A stretch of DNA of 17,575 bases, from contig JADGJL010000586.1 of the NCBI GenBank assembly GCA_027600665.1, positions 1-17,575 on the forward strand. Direction: 5' to 3'. The stretch is from Irineochytrium annulatum (taxonomy: Eukaryota > Chytridiomycota > Chytridiomycetes > Chytridiales > Chytridiaceae). This document shows positions 10,131 through 17,575 of the stretch, in pieces. Position 1 is the first letter of the stretch. Each line of letters starts with the position of its first letter. The translations under genes and the position numbers were made by a program. The notes beneath the pieces are model-generated. The model was given only the letters and a program-made list of their open reading frames with translations. It searched no databases and was not told the origin of the DNA.

Positions 10131-11350
10131 TTACTTGTTAAAAACTCCAGCCATCTTCGCCTTGGCACTCGCCTTCGCCTTCTTGACGCCGTTGAAAGCG
10201 CCGAGCTTAGTGGCCACAAGGATTAGGGACACGACGATCCAGTAGGCGATGTAGGTGCCGACGCTCGAGTACATTGCGCTGTTGCTCCACCCGAAGATGG
10301 CGGCAAAGAGCTGCCACCCGCCGGCGTTCGGGTCCCCCGGGTTGCAGCAGGACGTGTACCAGACGGCCCTCAGGGGGTTATAGGTGGAGGCGGCGTCTGT
10401 GTCGCCAATGCCGACGTGGAGGGCCCAGTCGCGCTGCTCGAACTTGACGGCGGCCTTGGCGGCGAGGCCGGCCGAAAGGAAGAGGAGGAAGATGGAGGAA
10501 CAGACGAAGAACATGTGAAGCTTGACGCTGTTGCCGGCGCGGTAAATGATGTAGCCGATGAGGAGGCCCGAGAGGATGCCGGCCGCGGCCGCGAGAGGGA
10601 TCGTGCCCGGGTCGGCCGAGATGGTGATGCCGCCGAGGAATACCATGGCCTCGAGGCCCTCGCGGAGGACGGTGACGAAGGGGATGATAAAGAGAGCCTT
10701 GGAGCCGCCGCCAGTCTTGCGGGCGGCGACGGACTCGGCATCGACGGCGGTGTTAGAGCCGTCTGACTCATCGTCGGCCTCGACCGCAGCGGGGTTCGCT
10801 GGACTTTGAACGACCTCGACGTCGTCGCCGATGGTGACCTTCTTGTTGTTCTCGTCAATCATGCCGGCCCCCTCGTCAGTGTTCTTGATCACGTGGCCAA
10901 ACTCGTCAGTCTTGGCGAGAGCCTTGTTGAGCTTGCGGTGCCACTTGGCGGTGAGCTGGTCGGACTTCAGGAAGGCGATGGCCATAATTGTCATGAGGAG
11001 TGACGCGATGAGGGAGAAGATGCCCTCCCAGAGCGGCTCGGCCGAGTTCCATAGGTTGGAGGCGTACTTGAACCAGACGACGATGAAGGCCGCTGTTGAA
11101 ATTCAAACGATGATCATTAGGGAATGGCCCAGCCCGAGTGAAGTGTTGACGCATGCTCACCTCCGATGGCCAAGCTGACAATGATGCCCGCAACGGTCCC
11201 GAACCAGACCTGGCGCATGAGGACGGTGCGAATGTCCTTCCTGTCCCTGAACGCGCTTGTGATGAACGTGATCAGGACCGAGACGACGATGGCGGCCTCG
11301 GTGGCCTCCCGAAACAGGACAAAGTATATGGGGATGGAGAAGCCGAACAT
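10131..11350 (-). CDS. FTR1: High-affinity iron permease FTR1
   Basis: Two exons, 11350-11161 and 11092-10131, with a 68-nt phase-1 intron, encode 383 aa, typical of Ftr1. The N-terminus starts directly with a membrane helix containing an R-E-x-x-E iron-site motif in the variant form REATE (residues 14-18). The second motif is the classical REGLE (207-211) in LREGLEAMVFLGG. Between the third and fourth helices lies a long, acidic, probably cytosolic loop (about 112-195). The C-terminus is short and Lys-rich (KKAKASAKAKM). Ftr1 forms a plasma-membrane complex with the ferroxidase Fet3, taking up Fe(III) made by Fet3. The FET3 gene is its divergent neighbour, which strongly supports the call and suggests co-regulation by iron status. 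Confidence 0.96.
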
Positions 11351-11659
11351 GACGGGCCAACGGAGACGTGGACGGGGATGAGGATGTCGACTGGGATGAT
11401 GGGGGATAACGAAAACTGACGATGGACTGTACAGAAGTTTTATGAAGCGGCAGCTTTCTTGACGGAGACCAGCGAGCCAATTACTTCAGCTGACAGGGTT
11501 TAAACAAGGAGTGATTTGAGGAGTTAAGCCCTCAGACGCGTCTGGTCGCTTGCGCTAAAGGGTTTCCAAGCCCATTGGTGCGGCCAGTCCGAGCTGAACT
11601 CGAGGTAGCACAAGGCTCGATGAAACATTTGGGAGAACACGGGATTTTTAATTTGTTGC

Positions 11660-11680
11660 CTCGGAAACTCGGTTTCGGAG
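11660..11680. promoter_or_regulatory. CGG-rich imperfect palindrome, candidate transcription-factor site
   Basis: A 21-bp stretch of the form CTCGGAAAC-TCG-GTTTCGGAG. Arms GAAAC and GTTTC and outer CTC/GAG pair, with one mismatch per arm. It also contains three TCGG units. A related sequence, CTCAGTTTCGGG, is at 11740-11751. Zinc-cluster regulators often bind CGG pairs, so this could control the FTR1/FET3 pair. The evidence is symmetry and repetition only. Confidence 0.35.
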
Positions 11681-11797
11681 TCAGAAAGGTCGTGTGGGGC
11701 TAGAGTGAAACGGACTGAAGAAACACGGATTTCGTGCGACTCAGTTTCGGGCCTTCTGACAACGAATCAGCATGCGCGACAACATAGCCAATACCCG

Positions 11798-11804
11798 TTT
11801 ATAA
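11798..11804 (+). promoter_or_regulatory. TATA-like element upstream of FET3
   Basis: TTTATAA lies about 62-68 bp before the FET3 start codon in an otherwise GC-rich stretch, which is a reasonable place for a core-promoter TATA box in a fungus. It is a short motif and could occur by chance. Confidence 0.35.
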
Positions 11805-11865
11805 CTCCAACGGGCAGCCAACGAAGGCCCCTCCCAACCCAACCCGGCGCCTTCGTCCTCAGATC

Positions 11866-13916
11866 ATGACCTTCATTCCCATCCTGGGCCTCATGGCCGC
11901 GGGCGTCGCCCAGGCGCTGGCCGCGACCTCCTCCACCTCTTCCAAGGCTGGCGCCACGACGACTTCCTCGAAGATCCTCCCGGCGACCTCCATCATCCCG
12001 ACAGCGACAACGGCCGGCGCTGTGGCCACCGCGACGTCGACGTATGTCGGCAAGACCGTCACCGTGCACTGGGATATTACCTACGTGAACGTGAACCCGG
12101 ACGGCGAGTTCGAACGTAGGGCGATCGGCGTCAACAACGTCTGGCCGATCCCTGCTGTTAACATCACGAGGGGTGATACTCTCGTTATCGTCATGGTATG
12201 ATTTGCTCCTCTGTGTACTTGGTTAAATCGTATGTTAATCCGCTCCTCTGCAGAGAAACTCGTTGGATGAGCCCACCTCTCTCCACAGTCACGGCATGTT
12301 CCAGAACGGCACGGGCCAGTACGACGGCGTCACCGGCGTGACTCAATGCGCGGTCCCTCCTGGACAGAACCTGACCTACAGCTTCACGCCCCAGCAGCAC
12401 GGCACCTACTGGATCCACGGCCATAACCTGGGTCATTACGTCGACGGTCTGCGGGCGCCCTTCATCATCGTGAACCCGAACGAGCACAACAAGTACGATG
12501 CCGAGTATGCCGTCTCTATTGCTGGTGAGGGTTTAATTTTATTGCAATTCCGGCATTTGTATTTACCGCGTTGTTTTCTTGTACAGACTGGTACCACGGT
12601 GAGCACAAGGAGGTTATTCAGCAGTTCTTGTCCCTCTACAACCCCGTCGGCAACGAGCCCGTTCCCGACTCGGGCCTGATCAACGAGGCGAGCACCAGCG
12701 TCTTCCACTTTAACCCGGGCATGACCTACCGCCTCCGTCTCGTCTCTTTCGGCGCCCTCGTCACCTACAACTTCTGGATCGACGGCCACGACATGCAGGT
12801 GATCGAGGTCGACGGCGTCGACACGGTCGCAATGCCCGTCTCTTCCGTTGCCCTCGCCCCAGCCCAGCGCTACTCCGTCCTCGTCACCGCCCGCTCCCAG
12901 GGCAACGGCACGGACATGAACTACCAGATGCACGCCGCCATGAACACCGACATGTTCGACCCGACGGTCACCCCCGCCGACATCAACCCGCTTGTGAATG
13001 CCACCGTCATTTACGCTAGCCCCTCTAACCCTATGTTCGAGGGCATGGGCCAACCCAACGACACGCTCGACGACACGATGCTGCTGATGTACAACCCGCC
13101 CGCCCCGCTCCTCAAGGCCGATACCCAAGTCGTCCTCGCCGTCATCTTCCAAGTCATGTCCGACGGCATCAACCACGGGACCTTCAACAACCTCGTCTAC
13201 ACCCGCCCCAACGTCCCCACGCTCTTCTCGATGCAGACGCTGGACAACGCCAGCCTGTCGAACCCGACAGCTTACGGGTGGGACACGAACCCGTTTGTGT
13301 TCAAGCACATGGATGTCGTTGAGGTTGTCATCGATAACACTGACGGCGGTAACCACCCCTGTGAGTATTTTATCTTCCTCTTTGTCTCTCGCCTCGAATT
13401 CTGATCAATATTTTTCCTCCAGTCCACCTTCACGGCCACGTCTTCCAAGTGATCGAGGTCAACCCCGACCACAGCTACGACCCCATGAACCTGACGGACC
13501 CCGCAACCCTCCCGCCCCCGATGGTCCGCGACACTATCGTGGCCCCCGGCGGCGGCTATGTCGTCATCCGCTTCGTGGCCGACAACCCTGGCGCCTGGTT
13601 CTTCCACTGCCACATCGAGTGGCACTTCTCCGCGGGCCTCATCGCGACCTTTATCGAGGCGCCCGAGAAGCTCAACCTCGGGACGATCGACCCGACGTTC
13701 GCGCAGCACTGCGCCATGCAGGGCATCCCGACCAGCGGGAACGCGGCGGGCAATAAGGGGCTGGACATGAGCGGGCTACAGATCAGCCCGAGGATGCTTG
13801 TTGATGGGATCGAGGGCAGTGGATGGGGCTGGATCGCCGCTTGCGCGGTGTCGGCGCTGCTTGGGTGTGGGACCGTTATTTGGTTTGCGCAGCATGACAA
13901 GCCGGCGGCGAAGTGA
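11866..13916 (+). CDS. FET3: Multicopper ferroxidase FET3
   Basis: Four exons, 11866-12195, 12254-12524, 12587-13360 and 13423-13916 (TGA), with introns of 58, 62 and 62 nt, give 622 aa, close to the yeast Fet3 length. A signal peptide (about 1-20) is followed by a Ser/Thr/Ala-rich stretch and three cupredoxin domains. Copper-site motifs: SLHSHGMFQ and YWIHGH (domain 1), HPFHLHGH across the third splice junction, and the type-1 HCHIEWH with C521. Residues specific to ferroxidases rather than laccases are kept: E224 in GNEPVP (yeast E185) and D453 four residues before the HPFHLHGH His (yeast D409). A C-terminal membrane helix (about GWGWIAACAVSALLGCG) anchors it. It oxidises Fe(II) to Fe(III) outside the cell and hands it to Ftr1, encoded divergently next door. 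It needs copper. Confidence 0.97.
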
Positions 13917-14791
13917 GGAGTGCTGTATGCCTTCACTTTTGTGCAAGCCCTATATACCACTTCCTTTTTGTTTAGGGCTGGACTCTTGCGATTGCTTCGC
14001 TGTCTTAGTCATCCTGCATTCTCCTTACCTTGTATATGTCCTGTGAGGCTGCGGTTGGTTGTAGCCGCGCCCGCGTACATGCTATTCTTCTCTCTCATGT
14101 ATTTTGTGGAAATGTTTTGCACATTAAAAACGGCCCTTATGACTACTACCCCATGTGACCAACTAGCCTGCTATTCCTGGAAAGGACCCGTAGAACTTTT
14201 ACAGCCAATTTAGAACGTTTGCCTGTAAAGAACCATAGCTTTAATAATGGGCACGTGTTTTCATATCGCACACATTCCTCTGTTTGCTGTTGGGATTCTG
14301 ACACTGTTTTGGTCATTAGCCGAGAGCAAGTCCTCGTCGGCGGCGTCGGTTGGGCTTCGTCTCCGCGGTGTGGTGTTTGGCCTAATGGAGAACCACCTCT
14401 TCAATTTTCCATCACAGCGGCATGTTAGCAGTGTTGGCAGGTGCGTAACAACATATCTTGTAGGGGTATCTTGCCGAATACTATACGAGCCGGACACCAC
14501 GGTCGTGTTCCCCTCCTTCCCGGCCTCGATTGGCATTGAGTGTTTTCAACGTGGCCTTGAGACCTGATAGTTTTTCCTGGTTGGTTTTTTTTAAACCCTT
14601 TCTTACGAGGCAACATACTGCTGGCAGCTTTCCACGAAGAACGCGGCATAACAGCCGTCGTCGGCGGTCGCCGGTCTTAAGTGATGGTAATCCCGTCACT
14701 CCCAATTTGTCCTTGACCTCCGACCTCTTCTCCCCCGTCACCCAACCCGGGGCATGAGAGATCCCGTCGCCTGATCCCTCCTTTCCCGCGG
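13917..14791. other. Intergenic region after FET3; no supported gene
   Basis: This stretch contains the FET3 3' UTR and the upstream region of the next gene. Open frames here (14247-14567 plus, 14481-14951 minus) lack recognisable domains and look like chance. The segment 14640-14790 becomes GC-rich and pyrimidine-rich, which fits a 5' UTR or promoter of the following gene. Confidence 0.5.
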
Positions 14792-16016
14792 ATGCCCAAC
14801 CCCTCCTACGTCCACACCAGCACCGCCCTCCACACCCACCACTCGCTCTCCCAGCCGGTCTTGCCCCGGGACCACCACCACTCAAACCGCAAGCACCAGC
14901 CGACCCGGGACTCCTCGGTCCCGAGCCTCTTCTCCCCGCTCCGCACGCCACAGTCGGCGTCGACGACCAAGCAAGCGGGGCTCTCGATCGCCGGATCCCG
15001 GGGCCACTACTTTGACCGATCCCGGCTCGACGGCGCCATTTGGGGTGTCTCGAGGAGCCTCAGCAAGCACGCCCTAAGGGACAGAGCCAGCGCCTCGCAG
15101 CAGCTCAAGTCTATAGGAACCACCGCAACGACGCCGAGGACGTCCATCGCGAGCTCAGCCATGCCCCTCACAAACACTAATATCAGGTTTGACCTTCTGT
15201 TTGGACCGCGTTTGTGGCAGAATCCTGTATTGACCCGCTGTATGGATGACAGCGCCCTGAGCGAGGAGAACCTTAAAAGGCACACGGAGGCGTCAAGGTC
15301 GTCCGTGGCTCTTGGGGACAGGATTTGCGAATGGCGAAGGGCGTGAGTGTCTCCCATTGCATTACCGATCAACGAATCGCCCATCCGCGATGCTGACGAT
15401 GATCTCTTCTTTCGATATCGCAGAATCCCAGCGGAAGTCGATGAAGAGCTTTTGAAGACCCCGATGCAGGCCGACGGCCCCGAGCCGATCGGCTCGAGGC
15501 GGCCCCAGTCCGGGTCCCACCACCACGGCGCGCACAGCGGGGGTAGCAGGCACGGTACTATTGGCAGCGGCAGGCCTCACATCGGAAGTGGGAGCGCCGG
15601 TCGGTCGGGTCGGTCCTCCCTGCCGCAGCAGCAATCTCTCAACAGGTCGCTCCCGACCCTCGGGCGGGGAGGGGACCATGACCGCGGAGCACTTGCACAA
15701 GGCGGAAACGCGAAGCATGACGCTGCGAGGGGCCGACTGTTGTGCTGCCTGAAGGTTGAGATCAAGACGGGGGTTTATCGAATGCTGCCAGTCCATGACG
15801 TTAGTAATCTGTCTCACAGTGCCAGCCTGCTTCACCCCTTATTTCAGATTGGAAGATTTTAACGACTGTTTTCATTCTTAGAACGACAACCCGAACGACC
15901 TTTCGCACGAGTTCTGCAGGGCCAACAACCTCATGTCCTCGAGTGAGTCCCTGACGAACCACATTGTCATGTCAATGAAAACGTTCGGCGCGCAGGCGGT
16001 TGCGCAGGGATATTGA
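14792..16016 (+). CDS. Unrecognised protein with disordered basic N-terminus and compact C-terminal module
   Basis: Three exons, 14792-15342, 15424-15799 and 15882-16016 (TGA), with GT-AG introns of 81 and 82 nt in matching phase, encode 353 aa. About residues 1-270 are rich in Ser, Arg, His, Pro and Gly with no clear domain, probably disordered (SHHHGAHSGGSRHG-type stretches). The last 65 or so residues are compact: KVEIKTGVYRMLPV, then DNDNPNDLSHEFCRANNL and SESLTNHIV. The pattern of a short strand pair, then a D-P-x-x-L-x-x-x-F-C-x-x-x-x-L helix, resembles ubiquitin-like PFU-type modules and similar modules at the C-termini of various eukaryotic proteins; I cannot assign a family. No signal peptide or membrane helix is seen. 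Exon structure is supported by frame continuity; the start ATG is the weakest point. Confidence 0.65.
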
Positions 16017-16213
16017 TCAGCATCAGCCGACATTGGGTTCAAAACTTCGGCGGTGGTGCCAATGAAGGGTGCGAGAATATTTTTGGGATTAGATGCACAA
16101 TGAGGTGCCGGGATAGGAAGGATATTACGATGGAATAAACAGTATATACAAAGGTAATAATAGATCGACCAAGTAGTTGTGCACGCGCCTCTGTCAATTT
16201 TTTTCGTGCCCGC

Positions 16214-17575
16214 ATGCAGCCATCAGGCTCGAGCGAGGATGTCGGCGCCCCGACACCGACCATGTCGACCGACGACCTGAAGCCTGAAGTGGCCGCCCTG
16301 CCCATTGTGGATGGTGGAAAGGACCTGGAGGCCGGTATGATCACGGCGACTGTGCTTCCCTCGTGCTCATGTTTGTTTTAGGCAAGCCAGGTGCCCTCTC
16401 GAATCGTCCGCTCGGCGATCGCATGCGCGAGGTCGTGGTCAACTACCTGCCCCTGGCCTTTATCACCTTCGGAGGCCCGCAGGTACTGAAGTCTTTGATA
16501 TTCTTTCTGGCATCTAAAACGAATTTTAGGCCCATATTGCCCTCTTGTTGAATCTGTTTGTCGTCAAGCGAAAATGGCTGACGGAGCGTATGTTTGCCGA
16601 GATTTTTTCCATCTCCAACGCCCTTCCGGGACCGGCATCGACCCAGATGGCATTCACTTTGGCCCTGATTAGGGGCGGCGTCGTGCCCGGAATCTGCGCC
16701 TTCCTGTTGTGGAGGTACGTTTCCTCGTCGGCTTGTATTCCATGCTAACATCCTGTACCTAAATGATAGCGTTCCAGGCGGAATCGTCATGGCGTCTGTC
16801 GGCTACGGCGTGTCCCGCCTCGGTCAAGGCGGGATTCCCGTTTGGGTCCAGCACATCGAAAACGGCTTGGACTCCGTCGCCGTGGCGTTGGTGGCCGGGG
16901 CAGCCATGAAGCTCACCGATAAGATTCTGACGACGACCCTGACGCGGACGTTGGCCGTCATCTCGCTGGCTTTCGTCGTCAATTTCGCGGACAAGATTTG
17001 GATGATCCCGCTGCTGATGGTGTTTGGCGGGATCGTCTCCAGCGTCGAGGCCGCTTGGCCGAGCTGGAAGGCGAGTTGGGTCGAAAAAAGGACCGGCAAG
17101 AAGGCGGATGGTCATGATGTGGTCGCCGGCTCTGGGATCGAATTAAATGACGGTATTCGAAGAAGGAATGTCGGCGCGACAGAGGCGAACGCGCCCGCTG
17201 CTACCAGCTCACCAACCGTCCCTCCCGCTATCTCCCCTTCTAAGCCTCTTGGCCCTGCCAATGATGACACCGACGACGACGACATTCAGATCGAATTCTC
17301 TTACAGTGCGAAAGCTGGCATTGTCCTAATCGTCGTTGCACTCTCGCTCCTGGTGGTAGCCATCGTTCTCAGGTCCGTCCAAGGCATCCCGACGCCATTC
17401 GCCATTATAGGAACGTTCTACTTCGTCGGTACGATCATCTTTGGCGGAGGACCCGTCGTCGTACCCCTACTCTACGGCTACGTCGTCGCCAATGGGTGGT
17501 TGTCCTCGAGCGAATTTTTGATTGGCCTCGCCATAATTAACGCCATGCCTGGTATGACATATTGCTTTCTTCGAC
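16214..17575 (+). CDS. CHR-family chromate transporter, two-domain form (3' partial)
   Basis: Four exons are visible, 16214-16334, 16382-16482, 16530-16714 and 16770-17551, with GT-AG introns of 47-55 nt and a fourth intron starting at 17552 and running off the window. The 396 residues seen contain a hydrophilic N-terminus, then the first CHR domain with FGGPQAHIALL spanning a splice junction (about 71-81) and NALPGPASTQ (about 105-113). A hydrophilic Asp/Pro/Ser-rich linker follows (about 260-330), then the second CHR domain with TIIFGGGPVVVPLL and NAMPG at the exon end. The long-chain form with two homologous halves fits fungal CHR proteins. Known members expel chromate from the cytoplasm; some handle sulfate-like oxyanions. 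The first Met is chosen because it is in frame with exon 2; no domain lies upstream. Confidence 0.92.

Larger units (their letters stand above)
11351..11865. promoter_or_regulatory. Shared FTR1-FET3 divergent promoter region
   Basis: This 515-bp spacer lies between the start codons of FTR1 (-) and FET3 (+) and has no supported coding content. It contains a TATA-like element near FET3, a 21-bp imperfect palindrome with three TCGG units, and a related CTCAGTTTCGGG copy 70 bp further on. One GATA core (GGATAA at about 11405) occurs, but the preceding G does not fit the fungal HGATAR iron-repressor consensus. Such divergent FTR1/FET3 arrangements are common in fungi and normally iron-repressed. 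Confidence 0.6.

Noticed and set aside
11400..11410. GATA-type iron-repressor site between FTR1 and FET3
   Set aside because: The single core is GGATAA, where the consensus needs A, C or T before GATA; one imperfect copy is not enough.
12436..13356. Minus-strand open frame of 306 codons opposite FET3
   Set aside because: It is antisense to well-supported FET3 exons, is dominated by Val/Gly/Asp/His/Arg as expected from a GC-rich shadow frame, and has no domain.
14247..14567. Plus-strand open frame of 106 codons after FET3
   Set aside because: Begins with ATG and has a hydrophobic start, but has no family resemblance, no splice partner, and codon use unlike the neighbouring genes.
15187..15220. 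Possible 34-nt intron in the orphan gene (ATCAG|GTTTG ... GGCAG)
   Set aside because: Shorter than every other intron here and its removal would break the frame that joins correctly to exon 2.
15800..15847. Earlier acceptor (ATTTCAG) for the second intron of the orphan gene
   Set aside because: Using it loses the reading frame; the acceptor at 15881 keeps it and yields a coherent C-terminal module.
1..17575. tRNA, rRNA, CRISPR or transposon content
   Set aside because: No cloverleaf-like tRNA, array of regular repeats, transposase motifs or terminal inverted repeats were recognised by eye.

Overview
The window looks like nuclear DNA of a fungus, most likely an early-diverging one (chytrid-like). 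The evidence is 23 compact GT-AG introns (mostly 47-82 nt), GC-rich coding exons between AT-richer spacers, a fungal-type FTR1/FET3 iron-uptake pair, and a plant-ethylene-receptor-like hybrid histidine kinase. As far as I recall, receptors of that type are known among fungi only from early-diverging lineages. The exact taxon cannot be read from the sequence.

Layout: (1) 1-1760 (+), 3' part of a gene for a Cys-rich, probably extracellular protein ending in a ricin-B-like beta-trefoil. (2) 2345-6484 (-), seven-exon ethylene-receptor-like hybrid histidine kinase, 1258 aa. (3) 7336-8049 (-), sigma-like glutathione S-transferase. (4) 8173-9522 (+), ACR3 arsenite efflux permease. Genes 3 and 4 are divergent across 123 bp holding a perfect 9+9 bp inverted repeat. 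(5) 10131-11350 (-), FTR1 iron permease. (6) 11866-13916 (+), FET3 multicopper ferroxidase, divergent from FTR1 across 515 bp with CGG-rich, partly palindromic motifs. (7) 14792-16016 (+), unrecognised protein with a disordered basic N-terminus and a compact C-terminal module. (8) 16214 to beyond the window end (+), two-domain CHR-family chromate transporter, 3' truncated.

How the genes fit together: FTR1 and FET3 form the high-affinity iron uptake complex. ACR3 plus GST make a plausible arsenic detoxification pair. CHR exports chromate or a related oxyanion. With a receptor kinase whose ethylene-binding pocket keeps the copper-ligand Cys and His, the window reads as a metal and oxyanion homeostasis neighbourhood, although a regulatory link between the kinase and the transporters is inference only.

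The strongest observation is that the kinase retains all seven residues known to matter for ethylene binding in plant ETR1, at exactly plant spacing, after splicing of three exons. No RNA genes, CRISPR arrays or transposons were seen.
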